Assembly (NCBI RefSeq): GCF_025362505.1
Contig: NZ_JANYGG010000067.1
Coordinates: 1 to 64,000, forward strand
Length of the DNA stretch: 64,000 nt
Direction: 5' to 3'
Origin: Sphingomonas sp.
GTDB lineage: Bacteria > Pseudomonadota > Alphaproteobacteria > Sphingomonadales > Sphingomonadaceae
The notes beneath the pieces were generated by a model, which had not been told where the DNA came from, searched no databases, and saw only the letters and a program-made list of their open reading frames with translations. A program made the translations under genes and the position numbers. Below, piece after piece: positions 45,365 through 55,793 of this stretch. Numbering within the stretch: position 1 is the first letter of the stretch; the number at the start of each line of letters is the position of its first letter.

Positions 45365-45406
45365 AGGATCAACCCCCAAATTGCCAGCACATTGAACTCT
45401 GGGCGG

Positions 45407-45523
45407 GAATCTTGCACTAACCGACTCCCACCCCCAAGCGAAAAATGGTCCGCGACGCAAAAAAGATAAGCAACTGATTCATTATGAGACATTAGTGAGT
45501 CCGCGATGCATCACTGGTGAGTC
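45407..45523. promoter_or_regulatory. Cluster of five GANTC sites upstream of ftsZ
   Basis: GAATC at 45407, GACTC at 45423, GATTC at 45476, GAGTC at 45497 and GAGTC at 45519. In alphaproteobacteria GANTC is methylated by CcrM and read by GcrA; the Caulobacter ftsZ promoter responds to this. Five sites within 117 bases is several times the density expected at this base composition. Confidence 0.7.
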
Positions 45524-45535
45524 CCGGCTGCATCA
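45495..45535. repeat. 22-base-period direct repeat near the ftsA-ftsZ gap
   Basis: GTGAGTCCGCGATGCATCA (45495-45513) and GTGAGTCCCGGCTGCATCA (45517-45535) match at 16 of 19 positions and are 22 bases apart, about two helical turns. Both contain a GANTC. The second copy touches the ftsA stop. A tandem operator is one possible reading. Confidence 0.6.
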
Positions 45536-46786
45536 ATAGCCCTGCTTGAGCGCGCTGATCAGCTTGCCGACCAGGCCGGTCGCGGGCCTTTTCTCGCGCA
45601 TGCCGACCGCGATGTCGCGGATGTCACCGGTGCCGCTGGCAGCAAGGTTGGCAAGGCCGACGAGTGTCGCGAAGGCCGGACCGCTGTGCGCTTCAGGCAG
45701 CCCGGTAATCCCGCGCGGCCGCCCGACCCGGACCGCACGGCCGAGCACGCCCTGCATATAGTCGGCGATGTTCTTGAGCTCGGACCCGCCGCCGGTCACC
45801 ACCACCTGGCGCCCGACCGGGCCGGTAAAGCCCAATGCCTTCAGGGCGAGCTCGATCTCGCCGGTCAGCGTCTCGATCCGCGCGCGGATGACGGTCATCA
45901 GCTGCGCCCGGGTCAGCCGCAGCGGCTCGGCATGGTCGTCGGAACCGACCGAGCGCGCGTCGATCATCTCGTGATTGTCGCGTGGGGACGTCATCGCCGA
46001 TCCGTAAAAGGTCTTGAGCCGCTCGGCGTCGCGCCGCTGGATGCCGAAGGCGCAGGCGATGTCGTCGGTGATGTCCCGCGCGCCAAGCTCGATCGAGCGC
46101 AGCCCGACGAGCATTCCGCCAAGGTGGAGCGAGACGTTGGTCACATCGGCGCCCAGTTCGATCAGCGCGACGCCGATCTCGCGCTCTTCCTCGGTCAGGC
46201 AGGCGACCGCCGCGGCGACGGGGGAGGCGATGATCGCGTTGACGCCAAGGTGCGCCGAGCGAATGACATAGTCGATGTTCTTCAAGGGCGCGGCGTCGGC
46301 GGCAACGACGTGGATGTCGACCCCCAGCCGGTCGGCGAACAGCCCGATCGGCTGCTTGACGCCCTGGTTGCGGTCAATCGTGAACAGCGCGGGATGGGCG
46401 TGGAGCACGAGCTGGCCGGTGCGGTCGATGGCGTTGCGGCCGGCGACGAGCAATTGATCGATGTCGGCCTGCTCGACCTGATGGCCGCCGAGCTCGACCT
46501 CGACATTGGCGAGATCGCTGATCAGCGACTTGGCCCCGAAACTCGCCCAGACGTCGTCGACCGTCACGCCCGACATGCGCTCGGCGAGCTCGACCGCCTC
46601 GCGCACCGCGACTTCGCTCGCCTCCATGTCGGTGATGTAGCCGCGCTTGACCCCGCGGCTTTCGCGCTGGCCGGTGCCGAGCACGCGCAGCCGTCCGTCG
46701 GGATCGCGCGTCACGATCATCGCGCTGACCTTCGACGAGCCGATGTCGAGCGCGGTAAACAGGGGCTGGTCGTCGGTCGCGGACAA
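45533..46786 (-). CDS. ftsA: Cell division protein FtsA
   Basis: Actin-like membrane anchor of the Z ring. The 417-residue protein has FTALDIGSSKVSAMIV (phosphate-1 loop), the SHS2 insert, GADVTNVSLHLGG, QVVVTGGGSELKNIADYMQ (adenosine motif) and a C-terminal amphipathic helix region (GLVGKLISALKQGY). The start is TTG 46786, two bases after the ftsQ stop; no ATG fits the N-terminus of the family. Confidence 0.94.
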   Translation of the reverse strand: MSATDDQPLFTALDIGSSKVSAMIVTRDPDGRLRVLGTGQRESRGVKRGYITDMEASEVAVREAVELAERMSGVTVDDVWASFGAKSLISDLANVEVELGGHQVEQADIDQLLVAGRNAIDRTGQLVLHAHPALFTIDRNQGVKQPIGLFADRLGVDIHVVAADAAPLKNIDYVIRSAHLGVNAIIASPVAAAVACLTEEEREIGVALIELGADVTNVSLHLGGMLVGLRSIELGARDITDDIACAFGIQRRDAERLKTFYGSAMTSPRDNHEMIDARSVGSDDHAEPLRLTRAQLMTVIRARIETLTGEIELALKALGFTGPVGRQVVVTGGGSELKNIADYMQGVLGRAVRVGRPRGITGLPEAHSGPAFATLVGLANLAASGTGDIRDIAVGMREKRPATGLVGKLISALKQGY

Positions 46787-46788
46787 GA

Positions 46789-47763
46789 TCAGTCTTTCGT
46801 TGCGGCGGTGGGCGGCGCGGGGGGCGGTGGGGCGGACGAAGTGGCCGATGCGCCGGCGGCGTTGGTCGCGGTTTCGGAGACGGCGATCGCCTCACCCGGC
46901 GCGCGCGCCAGGCGGACGGTCATCTTGCCCGGCAAGCGCAGGTCGAACCGCTTCAGCCCGCGCCCCAGAAGGCCGGCCGACTTGTCGAGCCTGGCGAATT
47001 TTTCGAGCGCGTCCTTCGCGGCGGCCTCGCCCTCGGGGAGGACGACGGTCTCGCCCGACTGGAACGACAGGTCCCAGCGGCGCCGGCCGACCCAGCTCGC
47101 GGCGGCGAGTTGCGGCTTCAACGTCGGCTGGTCGGCGAGCAGACGGTCGAGCGCGCCAGCCTGCTGGTTCGCGCCGGGGCCGATCAGCAATGGCAGGTCG
47201 GGCATCTGCGACACCGGCACGCGGTCGAGCACCACCCCGGTCTGGTCGATCAGCGACAGCTGCTGGTTGTCCTGCCACAGCGCGGCGGGCTTGCGCTCGA
47301 CGATGTCGATGACCAGCCCGTTGGGTAGCCGCCGCGACACGCGCGCATCCTTGACCCAGCCATACTGAAGCAACCGATCGCGGATCGCGGACACGTCGAC
47401 CAGCGCCTCGGCCGGCTTGCCGCTGACGGAGCCGATTTCGGCGGCGCGGTGGAGCTCGTCGGTGACGACCGCATCGACCAGCGAACGCTCCATCTTGTTG
47501 AGGCCGATGATCTGGTAGCCATCGACCGCGAATCCGGCCTGACCGAGCGCCTGGCCGATCGCATTGCCGGCACTGGCGGGGAGCCCCATCGCGACGATTG
47601 CCAACGCGGCGATGGCGACGACGAACAGTCCGAAAACAATGCGCGCGAGCCGATTGGCCTGCGCCTCCTTGACCGGGAGGTGCGCGGCGATCCGCTTCGT
47701 CACGCTTTTCGACACGGGCTTGCGGCCGCGCGCGCCGGAACTGCGGCGGTCGGCGGCGCTCAT
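46789..47763 (-). CDS. ftsQ: Cell division protein FtsQ
   Basis: Bitopic divisome protein linking early and late components. The 324-residue product has a basic cytoplasmic N-terminus, one membrane helix (about 42-65), a POTRA domain (about 78-150; VDGYQIIGLNKM) and a beta domain, plus a Pro/Ala/Thr-rich tail. ATG 47763 shares ATGA with the ddl stop. A longer frame to 47862 lies inside ddl and is rejected. Confidence 0.92.
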   Translation of the reverse strand: MSAADRRSSGARGRKPVSKSVTKRIAAHLPVKEAQANRLARIVFGLFVVAIAALAIVAMGLPASAGNAIGQALGQAGFAVDGYQIIGLNKMERSLVDAVVTDELHRAAEIGSVSGKPAEALVDVSAIRDRLLQYGWVKDARVSRRLPNGLVIDIVERKPAALWQDNQQLSLIDQTGVVLDRVPVSQMPDLPLLIGPGANQQAGALDRLLADQPTLKPQLAAASWVGRRRWDLSFQSGETVVLPEGEAAAKDALEKFARLDKSAGLLGRGLKRFDLRLPGKMTVRLARAPGEAIAVSETATNAAGASATSSAPPPPAPPTAATKD

Positions 47764-48761
47764 GCGCGGGTCTCTTCGATTGCTTCGGCGCGCTTGGTGT
47801 CGCCTCCGGCAAGCGCTTCGGCGATCAGCTGCTCGACCAGTTCGCCGTAGGAAATGCCGCAATGGCGTGCCTGCTCGGGGACGAGGCTGAGCGGAGTCAT
47901 CCCGGGCTGGGTGTTGACCTCCAGCAGGAAGACCCCCGCCTCGCCCTGTTCGTCGTCCCAGCGGAAGTCCGACCGCGACGCGCCCTTGCAGCCGAGCAGG
48001 GCATGGCTCCGCGCGGCCATGTCCATCATCGACGCGGCGATGTCGGCGGGAATCTCGGCCGGGCAGACGTGCTCGGTCACGCCGTCGGTATATTTGGCCT
48101 CGAAATCATAGAAGTCATTGTGAGGTTTCAACTCGGTCACGCACAGCGGCTTACCGCCGAGCACCGCGACGGTCAGCTCCTTGCCGCGTACGAACGGTTC
48201 GGCGAGCAATCGTTCGAAATGCTTCCACGGGCCTTCGCTGTCGCGGCCGATGGGCTGGCCCATATTGCCGCCATCGGTGACGATCGCGACCCCGACCGAC
48301 GAGCCTTCGTTGACCGGTTTCAGCACATAAGGCCGAGCGATCGGGTCGCCCGTGTAGAGGCTCTCGCTGTCGACGACCTTTCCCGCCGGCATGCGGATGC
48401 CGTGGGGGACGAGCACCGCCTTGGTCAGCTGCTTGTCGATCGCGATCGCCGAGGTGGTGCAGCCCGAATGGGTGTAGGGGACGGCCATCAGGTCGAGCAG
48501 GCCCTGCACCGTGCCGTCCTCGCCGGGCGTGCCGTGGAGCGCGTTGAACACCACGTCGGGGTCGAGGTCGAACAGCCGGACGCCGACCTCGCGGTCCATG
48601 TCGAGCTCGGTCACGCGGGTGAAGCCGCGCTCGCGAAGAGCAGCCGCAACCCCCTGCCCGCTCATCAGTGAAATGGTGCGTTCGGCCGACCGGCCGCCCA
48701 TCAGCACGACGATGTGAAGATCCCGGTCGACCATGTTGCCGTCGAGTATCGCCACGTTCAC
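47760..48761 (-). CDS. ddl: D-alanine--D-alanine ligase
   Basis: Makes the D-Ala-D-Ala dipeptide of peptidoglycan. The 333-residue ATP-grasp enzyme has LMGGRSAERTISL, VFNALHGTPGEDGTVQGLLDL, KPVNEGSSVGV, and LLEVNTQPGMTPLSL. The start is GTG 48761, overlapping the murB stop by GTGA; a second GTG at 48755 with GGAG before it is an alternative. This is the dcw-cluster copy (DdlB type). Confidence 0.94.
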   Translation of the reverse strand: MNVAILDGNMVDRDLHIVVLMGGRSAERTISLMSGQGVAAALRERGFTRVTELDMDREVGVRLFDLDPDVVFNALHGTPGEDGTVQGLLDLMAVPYTHSGCTTSAIAIDKQLTKAVLVPHGIRMPAGKVVDSESLYTGDPIARPYVLKPVNEGSSVGVAIVTDGGNMGQPIGRDSEGPWKHFERLLAEPFVRGKELTVAVLGGKPLCVTELKPHNDFYDFEAKYTDGVTEHVCPAEIPADIAASMMDMAARSHALLGCKGASRSDFRWDDEQGEAGVFLLEVNTQPGMTPLSLVPEQARHCGISYGELVEQLIAEALAGGDTKRAEAIEETRA

Positions 48762-49648
48762 TCCACCCCGATCCGCTGAATTTCCCAATCGAGCTGGACG
48801 CCCGACCGGGCGAGCACGCGGCGCCGGACTTCCTCGCCCAGCGCCTCGATCTCCTGCGACGAGGCACTACCGAGGTTGAGCAGGAAGTTGCAATGCTTCT
48901 CCGACACTTGCGCGTCGCCAACGGTGAGCCCGCGGCACCCGGCGGCGTCGATCAAGGCCCATGCCTTGTACCCTGGCGGGTTCTTGAAGGTCGATCCGCC
49001 GGTGCGGCTGCGCAGCGGCTGCGAGTCTTCGCGCGCTTGGGCGATGCGCTCCATCTCGGCGCCGATCGTGGCGGGATCACCAGGCGTGCCGCGCAGGGTC
49101 GCGGCGATGACCACTACGCCGTCGGGCAACTCGCTGTGGCGGTAGGTGTAGCCAAGCCGATCGAGCGGCCATTCCTCGACCGTCCCATCGCGGCGGACGA
49201 TCGTCGAGCTGACGAGGATGTCGGCGACCTCGCGGCCATAGGCGCCGCCGTTCATGCGGACGAAGCCGCCGACCGTACCGGGGATACCGCGGAGGAACTC
49301 GAGCCCGGCGATGCCGGCGTCGCGCGCGGTCGACGAGACGAGGATGCCCGACGCTCCGCCGCCGCAGCGCAGGATGGTGCCGTCGAGCCGCTCGACCCGG
49401 GCGAACGGCTTGCCGAGCCGGATCGTTACCCCCGGAACGCCGCCATCGCGGACGATCATGTTCGAGCCGAGGCCAAGCGCCATGACCGGCACGGCGGGGT
49501 CGAGGTCGGCAAGGAAAGCGGTGAGGTCATCGCGGTCGGCGGGTTCGAACAGCGTCTCCGCCGCACCGCCCGACTTGAACCACACCAGCGGCGCGAGGGG
49601 CGCCTGCGGAGTCAGCTTGCCGCGCATGGTCAGGGTCGCGACGCTCAT
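48758..49648 (-). CDS. murB: UDP-N-acetylenolpyruvoylglucosamine reductase
   Basis: Reduces the enolpyruvyl group to give UDP-MurNAc, FAD-dependent. The 296-residue protein has [26 protein letters not shown] (FAD), [18 protein letters not shown] and [12 protein letters not shown] with the catalytic Ser. ATG 49648 overlaps murC by ATGA. Confidence 0.95.
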   Translation of the reverse strand: MSVATLTMRGKLTPQAPLAPLVWFKSGGAAETLFEPADRDDLTAFLADLDPAVPVMALGLGSNMIVRDGGVPGVTIRLGKPFARVERLDGTILRCGGGASGILVSSTARDAGIAGLEFLRGIPGTVGGFVRMNGGAYGREVADILVSSTIVRRDGTVEEWPLDRLGYTYRHSELPDGVVVIAATLRGTPGDPATIGAEMERIAQAREDSQPLRSRTGGSTFKNPPGYKAWALIDAAGCRGLTVGDAQVSEKHCNFLLNLGSASSQEIEALGEEVRRRVLARSGVQLDWEIQRIGVE

Positions 49649-51057
49649 TTCCGCGCCCTCGCCGCGCAAATGCCGTCGGCGAGCGACGCGGCCCATTTGG
49701 TGATGTCGCCGGCCCCCATGCAGATCACGAGATCGCCCGCCGCGGCCAAGTCGCGCAAGCTCCCGCACAGGTCGTCGAGATCAGCGACGGTGCGCACCGC
49801 GCGGTGGCCGTGGGCACGCAGCCCTTCGGCTAGCGCGGCGGCATCGACCCCCTCGATCGGCTGCTCGCCCGCTGCATAAACCGGTGCGACGAACACCACG
49901 TCGGCCTCGTTGAAGGCGTTCTGGAAGTCCTCCATCAGGTCGCGAAGGCGGGTGTAGCGGTGCGGCTGAACGACCGCGATCACCCTGCCCGTAGTCGCTT
50001 CTCGAGCCGCCGACAGCACGGCGCGGATCTCGACCGGGTGATGCGCATAATCGTCGATGAACGTCGTGCCGTCGATCTCGCCGACGCGGGTGAAGCGGCG
50101 CTTGACCCCCTGGAATCGCGCGAAGCCGTTGGCGATGGTCGCGTCGGGCATGCCGAGCTCGAGCCCGACCGCGATCGCGGCGAGCGAGTTCTGGACATTG
50201 TGACGCCCGGGCATCGGCATATGGACCGCGCGAATCGTCCGCCGCGAGCCGTCGCGTTGCAGCACGATCACGTCGAACCGCGTGCCGTCCGGCCCCGTCG
50301 TGAGATTATCGGCGCGCAGGTCAGCAAGCGCGGAGAAGCCGTAGGTCACGACCCGCCGGTCGCGGATCCGGCTGAGCAGATTCTGCACCTCGGGATGATC
50401 GACGCACAGCACCGCGAGCCCGTAGAACGGCACATTCTCGACGAACTCGACGAACGCATCCTTGACCACGTCGAAGTCGCCATAATGGTCGAGATGCTCG
50501 GGATCGATGTTGGTGACGACCGCGATCGTCCCGTCGAGCCGCAGGAAGCTGCCGTCGCTCTCGTCCGCCTCGACCACCATCCAGTCGGATTTGCCCAATC
50601 GCGCGTTCGAGCCGTAGGCGTTGATGACGCCGCCGTTGATCACCGTCGGGTCGATCCCGCCAGCATCGAGCATCGCCGCGATCATCGAGGTCGTCGTGGT
50701 CTTGCCGTGGGTCCCGGCGACCGCGATGGTCGACCCCATCCGCATCAATTCGGCGAGCATTTCGGCGCGGCGGACGAGCGGCAGGCGGCGCTCGATCGCC
50801 GCCTCGACCTCGGGATTGCCGCGCGCGATGGCGGTCGAGCAGACGACCACGCTGGCATCGCCGAGATTGTCCGGCGAATGGCCGATCGTGACCGGGATTC
50901 CGGCCTTGCGCAGTCCTTCGACGACATAGCCGTCGGACTGGTCGGAGCCCTGCACCTTGTAGCCCAGCTGGTGCATCACCTCGGCGATACCCGACATGCC
51001 GATGCCGCCAATGCCGACGAAGTGGATCACACCGATTTCGGTGCCCATCGCCTTCAT
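49645..51057 (-). CDS. murC: UDP-N-acetylmuramate--L-alanine ligase
   Basis: First Mur ligase, adds L-Ala to UDP-MurNAc. The 470-residue protein has [15 protein letters not shown], the ATP loop [21 protein letters not shown] and [11 protein letters not shown]. Length is normal. Start ATG 51057 overlaps the murG stop by ATGA. Confidence 0.96.
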   Translation of the reverse strand: MKAMGTEIGVIHFVGIGGIGMSGIAEVMHQLGYKVQGSDQSDGYVVEGLRKAGIPVTIGHSPDNLGDASVVVCSTAIARGNPEVEAAIERRLPLVRRAEMLAELMRMGSTIAVAGTHGKTTTTSMIAAMLDAGGIDPTVINGGVINAYGSNARLGKSDWMVVEADESDGSFLRLDGTIAVVTNIDPEHLDHYGDFDVVKDAFVEFVENVPFYGLAVLCVDHPEVQNLLSRIRDRRVVTYGFSALADLRADNLTTGPDGTRFDVIVLQRDGSRRTIRAVHMPMPGRHNVQNSLAAIAVGLELGMPDATIANGFARFQGVKRRFTRVGEIDGTTFIDDYAHHPVEIRAVLSAAREATTGRVIAVVQPHRYTRLRDLMEDFQNAFNEADVVFVAPVYAAGEQPIEGVDAAALAEGLRAHGHRAVRTVADLDDLCGSLRDLAAAGDLVICMGAGDITKWAASLADGICAARARK

Positions 51058-52211
51058 GCCGGCATCCCTTGCGTGGGGGCGGGCGAGGTCTTGCGCGCTT
51101 CAAGCGACGATCCGACGAGCAGTGGCGCGCCGCCGTTGGCAATCCGCTCGACGAGGTCGGCGAGGTCGCGCGCGGCGTGCGGCCGACCGACCGACAACGA
51201 GCGCGCGGCGGCGTTCGCCAGCGCCTGCGGATCGGCGGCGAGCGCCTCGATCTGGCGGGCGAGCGTGTCGGGAGTGAAATCGGCCTGGGCGACCATCCGC
51301 GCGCCGCCTGCCGCCGCCATTTCGCGGGCATTGGCGGTCTGGTGATCGTCGGCGGCGCTCGGCAGGGGGACGAGGATCGCCGGGCGACCGGCGGCGGTCA
51401 GTTCGGCAATCGTCGATGCGCCGGCGCGGGCAATGACGAGGTGCGCGTCGGCGAGCTTGTCGGGCATATCGCCGATGTAGGTCATCAGTTCGGCCGGGAT
51501 GCCGAGTTCGCGATACTGGGCGCGGACCGCTTCGATGTCATCGGGGCGGCACTGCTGGACGACCTGAAGCCGCATCCTGAGCGACGGCGACAGCGCGCCT
51601 AGGCCGGCGGGCACGACGGTGCCGAGCACGCTGGCGCCCTGGCTGCCGCCGGTGACGAGGATCTTGAGCGGCGCGGTTTCGTCGAACAGCGGGAACGGCG
51701 CCTCGCCGAGCCGCGAGATCGATTCGCGCACCGGATTGCCGACGAGGACGGTCTTCGCGGCATAGGCGGATTTCAACCGCTCGACGTTGGCGTAGGAAGT
51801 CGCGATCGCCTTCGCATCGCCGGCGATCATCCGGTTGACCCGGCCGAGCAGCGCATTCTGTTCATGGAGGACGGTCGGCACGCGCATCGCGCTCGCCGCG
51901 AGCATCGCCGGGAGCGCGGGATAGCCGCCGAAGCCGACCACCGCCATGGCATCATATTCGCGGTACAGCGCGCGTGCCTGGCGCCGTCCGGCAAGGATCG
52001 AGCGCCCCGCCTTGAGCATCCCGAACAACCCGCCGTCGAGCCGCCCGGCGGGAAGGACGTGCTTCTCGATCCCTTCGAACAGGCCGGGGATCTTCATGCC
52101 GCGCTCGTCGGTGATCAGCTTGACCGCATGGCCCCGCGCGCGGAGCTCGTTCGCCAGCGCATGGGCCGGCATCATGTGGCCGCCAGTTCCACCGGCAGCG
52201 AGGAATATCAT
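51054..52211 (-). CDS. murG: UDP-N-acetylglucosamine--undecaprenyl-PP-MurNAc-pentapeptide transferase
   Basis: Converts lipid I to lipid II at the membrane. The 385-residue GT28 protein has [51 protein letters not shown] and [14 protein letters not shown]. The frame continues far upstream through ftsW, but the real start is ATG 52211, sharing one base with the ftsW stop (TGATG). Confidence 0.96.
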   Translation of the reverse strand: MIFLAAGGTGGHMMPAHALANELRARGHAVKLITDERGMKIPGLFEGIEKHVLPAGRLDGGLFGMLKAGRSILAGRRQARALYREYDAMAVVGFGGYPALPAMLAASAMRVPTVLHEQNALLGRVNRMIAGDAKAIATSYANVERLKSAYAAKTVLVGNPVRESISRLGEAPFPLFDETAPLKILVTGGSQGASVLGTVVPAGLGALSPSLRMRLQVVQQCRPDDIEAVRAQYRELGIPAELMTYIGDMPDKLADAHLVIARAGASTIAELTAAGRPAILVPLPSAADDHQTANAREMAAAGGARMVAQADFTPDTLARQIEALAADPQALANAAARSLSVGRPHAARDLADLVERIANGGAPLLVGSSLEARKTSPAPTQGMPA

Positions 52212-53431
52212 CAGGCCGGAAGGCAATCGCCGCTCCATTTCACGACATAGGGGGAGCGCGCCAGATAGGGATTTCGCCGCGTGAAGGCGAGCAGCAATCC
52301 CATCCCGATCGACAAGGCCAGCATCGACGATCCGCCATAGCTGATGAACGGCAGGGTCATCCCCTTCGATGGCGCGAGCTGGACGTTGACCGCCATGTTG
52401 ATCAGCGCCTGCAGTCCGAACTCGATGACGAGCCCGGCGGCGGCGAGGATCGCGAACGTATTTTCCTCGTCGAGCAGCTTGACCAGCACGCGCACGACGA
52501 TCGCGAGGTAAAGGCAGGCGATAACGAGGCAGGCGATCAGCCCGAACTCCTCGCCGATGACCGAGAAGATATAGTCGGTGTGCGGCTCGGGCAGCCCGAA
52601 CTTGCGGGTGCCGCCGCCCGGCCCCATCCCGAACAATCCGCCGGCGGTAAGCGTGCGCATCGCATTGTCGACCTGGAAGGTGTCGCCCTCGCCGAACAGG
52701 AAGGCGTCGATCCGCGTCGTCGCGACCGAGTAGAACAGGTAGGCCATGACCACCGCGACGACTGCCCCGGCGGCGAGGATGCCGAGCGTGCGCAGCTTGA
52801 CCCCGCCCAAGGCGAGCATCGCCACCCACACCGCGCCGAAGATGATCGTCGAGCCGAAGTCGGGCTGGCGCATCAGCATCACAGCGACCCCGGCGGTGAG
52901 GATCGCGCTGAGCGGAAAGACCGGCAGGCTCTTGTCGGTTTCGCGCAGCGACAGGAGCCAGCCGAGCGCGACGACGAAGAACGGTTTCAGGAACTCCGAC
53001 GGCTGGACCTGGGCGATGCCGACCCCGATCCAGCGTCTGGCGCCATTCACTTCGGGGCCAATGATCGGCACGAACACCAGCAGGACAAGGCACACGAATG
53101 CGCCGACCAGCGACAGCCGCCGTGCACGCTCGCGCGGCATCATCGAAATGATGATCATGACCGGCATCGAGATCGTGATCCACAGCAGTTGGCGGTAAAA
53201 ATAATGCAGCGAGGACAGCTGCAACGTGCCGCCCGAATAGCGCTGCGCGACCGCCGGCGAGGCGGCGGCGACCGCGACCAGCCCGATCCCGATCAGCACC
53301 GCGACGAGCAGCAACAGGACCCGGTCGATCTCCCAGAACCAGCGCCCCATCGCCGAGCGGTCGGAACGGCCGTAGCGGTTGGGATCGACCAGGTTTCGCG
53401 CCTTGATCGTGCCTGCGATGATGCTGTTCAT
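52211..53431 (-). CDS. ftsW: Peptidoglycan glycosyltransferase FtsW
   Basis: SEDS-family lipid II polymerase of the septum, working with FtsI. The 406-residue protein has about ten membrane helices, PSEFLKPFFVVALGW, GQPDF-like RQPDFGSTIIFG, VIGEEFGLIACLV and the C-terminal FISYGGSSMLA. It overlaps murD by ATGA. Confidence 0.95.
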   Translation of the reverse strand: MNSIIAGTIKARNLVDPNRYGRSDRSAMGRWFWEIDRVLLLLVAVLIGIGLVAVAAASPAVAQRYSGGTLQLSSLHYFYRQLLWITISMPVMIIISMMPRERARRLSLVGAFVCLVLLVFVPIIGPEVNGARRWIGVGIAQVQPSEFLKPFFVVALGWLLSLRETDKSLPVFPLSAILTAGVAVMLMRQPDFGSTIIFGAVWVAMLALGGVKLRTLGILAAGAVVAVVMAYLFYSVATTRIDAFLFGEGDTFQVDNAMRTLTAGGLFGMGPGGGTRKFGLPEPHTDYIFSVIGEEFGLIACLVIACLYLAIVVRVLVKLLDEENTFAILAAAGLVIEFGLQALINMAVNVQLAPSKGMTLPFISYGGSSMLALSIGMGLLLAFTRRNPYLARSPYVVKWSGDCLPA

Positions 53432-54726
53432 AGCGCCCCCACTAATGTCCGGAACGCGTCGCCGCGCGCTTCATAATCCTTGAACTGGTCGAAACTGGCG
53501 CAGCCGGGCGAGAGCAGGACCGTCTCCCCCGACTGTGCGTCATGCGCAGCGCGGAGCACTGCGTGGGCGAGGTCGCCGCACTCGGCGACCTTGATGTGCG
53601 GCGCGAGGATGCGGGCGAACAGATCCGAAGCCTCGCCGATGGTGTAGGCCTCGCGGACGTTCTTGAAGAAAGGCGCGCATTCGTCGAGGTGGTCGGCCTT
53701 GGCCTGCCCCCCGCAGATCCAGCGGATCGCGGGGAAGGCGGCGAGCGCCGGGGCGGTGGCGGTGGCGTTGGTGGCCTTGCTGTCGTTGACGAAAACGACC
53801 CCGTCCTTCTCGCGAATTCGCTCCATGCGGTGGGGAAGGCCGGGGTAGGTGCGGAAACCTTCAGCAAGCGCTGCTTCATCGTCAAACAGCGTGCCCACTG
53901 CCCACAAGGCAGCGGACGCATTTTGTCGATTGTGCGGGCCAGCCAAGGCAGGCGAAAGCGCGTCCCCGAATCCCTGATCATCTATATCGTACGACCGTGC
54001 AGTGACCGAATGTTGGGCCAGTCTGTCGAGGCGAAGGGCAATGGCGCGGGTGGAATCGTCTTCGTCGATGATTATTGCGCGATGATCAGGGTCGTTCTGC
54101 ATCTCGAATAATCGCGCCTTCGACGCCACATACGCCTCGAACCCGTCATACCGATCGAGATGATCCGGTGTGATGTTGAGCAGCACCGCGATATCGCAGT
54201 CGAGGCTGAAGGTCAGGTCGATCTGGTAGCTCGACAGTTCGAGCACATAAACGCCACCTGTCGGCAGCGGATCGCGCGACAGGATTGGCAGGCCGAAGTT
54301 GCCGCCCATCAGGCTCGGCACCCCCGCCGTTGCAAGGATGTGGTGGACCAGCGCGGTAGTGGTCGACTTGCCGTTGGTGCCGGTGATTCCGACGACCTTG
54401 TGCGGCGGAAGCTCGGCGCGGGCGCGGGCGAACAGCTCTATATCGCCGATGATCTCGACCCCGGCCTCGCGAGCCCGCGCCGCGATGGGGTGGCGGTTAA
54501 GCGGGAGCCCGGGGGTCACAACGAGGCTGTGGAATTGCGCGAGGTCGACCGCATCGAGATCGGCCAGCTTGGCACCTTCTGGCAACGCCGCCCGCGCCTC
54601 CTCCTTGCCGTCCCACGCCGTGACCCGCGCCCCGCTCGCCAGCAGCGCCTCGACCGTCGCCAGCCCGCTGCGCGCAAGCCCGTACACCGCGTAATGCTTG
54701 CCCGCGAAGGCCTTGGCCGTGATCAC
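53428..54726 (-). CDS. murD: UDP-N-acetylmuramoylalanine--D-glutamate ligase
   Basis: Adds D-Glu to UDP-MurNAc-L-Ala. The 432-residue protein has [18 protein letters not shown], the ATP loop [23 protein letters not shown] and ITPDHLDRY, and a C-terminal [19 protein letters not shown]. The start is GTG 54726 with a GTGA overlap on mraY. The segment around 53870-54150 looks poorer in GC than the rest. Confidence 0.95.
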   Translation of the reverse strand: MITAKAFAGKHYAVYGLARSGLATVEALLASGARVTAWDGKEEARAALPEGAKLADLDAVDLAQFHSLVVTPGLPLNRHPIAARAREAGVEIIGDIELFARARAELPPHKVVGITGTNGKSTTTALVHHILATAGVPSLMGGNFGLPILSRDPLPTGGVYVLELSSYQIDLTFSLDCDIAVLLNITPDHLDRYDGFEAYVASKARLFEMQNDPDHRAIIIDEDDSTRAIALRLDRLAQHSVTARSYDIDDQGFGDALSPALAGPHNRQNASAALWAVGTLFDDEAALAEGFRTYPGLPHRMERIREKDGVVFVNDSKATNATATAPALAAFPAIRWICGGQAKADHLDECAPFFKNVREAYTIGEASDLFARILAPHIKVAECGDLAHAVLRAAHDAQSGETVLLSPGCASFDQFKDYEARGDAFRTLVGAL

Positions 54727-55793
54727 CTGAGCTTGAGCGTCGAAAGCCCGGCCAGCGCGAGGACGAAGCTGATGATCCAGAAGCGGATCACCACCGTCGG
54801 CTCGCTCCAGCCGAGATGTTCGAAATGATGGTGGATCGGCGCCATGCGAAACACGCGCTTGCCGGTTCGCTTGAACCAGAACACCTGGACGATGACGCTC
54901 ACCGCTTCGAGTACGAACAGCCCGCCGATGATCGCCAGGACGAACTCGTGATGCGTCGCCACCGCGATCGCGCCCAATGCCCCGCCCAGCGCGAGGCTTC
55001 CGGTGTCGCCCATGAACACCGCCGCAGGCGGCGCATTGAACCACAGGAAGGCCAGCCCCGAGCCGACGATCGCCAGCGTCAGCACGCTGAGGTCGCCTGC
55101 CCCCGGTACATGCGGAATGCCGAGATAGGCCGCAAACTTCGCGTTGCCGACAAGGTAGCTGATCAGGAAGAAGGCCAGCGCGGCAATGATCACCGGCATC
55201 GTTGCCAGCCCGTCGAGCCCGTCGGTCAAATTGACCGAATTGCCGAACGCGACGATCACGAACGCCCCGAACGCGATATAGGCCCAGCCGATATCAATCA
55301 CCGGGCCGTTGTAGAACGGCACGTAAAGGTGCGTGCCGTGGTGGCGGACCATCAGCCAGGTGGCGAAACCGGCGATGAGGAATTCGAACAGCAGCCGGGT
55401 CTTGCCCGACAGGCCCTTGTGGCTCGCCTTCTTGACCTTGTCATAATCGTCGAGGAACCCGATCAGCCCGAAGCCGGCCGTCACCAGCAGGCACGCCCAG
55501 ACATAGGGGTTGGCGAGGTCCATCCACAGCAGGACCGAGACCATCATCGAGACGAGGATGAGCAGGCCGCCCATCGTCGGGGTGCCGCGCTTGGCGAGGT
55601 GGCTTTGCGGTCCGTCGGCGCGGATCGGCTGGCCCTTGCCCTGCTTCGAGCGCAGCCAGCGGATGAACATCGGGCCGAACAGCAGCCCGATCGCCAGCGA
55701 GGTGACGCTGGCCGCGCCGGCGCGGAAGCTGATGTAGCGGATGAGGTTGAGGGCGCCGGGGAAGCCCAGATGTTCGGCGATCAGGTAAAGCAT
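54723..55793 (-). CDS. mraY: Phospho-N-acetylmuramoyl-pentapeptide transferase
   Basis: Forms lipid I from UDP-MurNAc-pentapeptide and undecaprenyl phosphate. The 356-residue membrane protein has ten helices and the family landmarks [23 protein letters not shown] (catalytic Asp pair), [14 protein letters not shown] and [12 protein letters not shown]. It overlaps murF by 13 bases. Confidence 0.96.
   Translation of the reverse strand: MLYLIAEHLGFPGALNLIRYISFRAGAASVTSLAIGLLFGPMFIRWLRSKQGKGQPIRADGPQSHLAKRGTPTMGGLLILVSMMVSVLLWMDLANPYVWACLLVTAGFGLIGFLDDYDKVKKASHKGLSGKTRLLFEFLIAGFATWLMVRHHGTHLYVPFYNGPVIDIGWAYIAFGAFVIVAFGNSVNLTDGLDGLATMPVIIAALAFFLISYLVGNAKFAAYLGIPHVPGAGDLSVLTLAIVGSGLAFLWFNAPPAAVFMGDTGSLALGGALGAIAVATHHEFVLAIIGGLFVLEAVSVIVQVFWFKRTGKRVFRMAPIHHHFEHLGWSEPTVVIRFWIISFVLALAGLSTLKLR

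Noticed and set aside
52211-53183. Upstream extension of the murG frame to 709 residues
   Set aside because: It runs through ftsW in another frame; MurG homology begins only at 52211.
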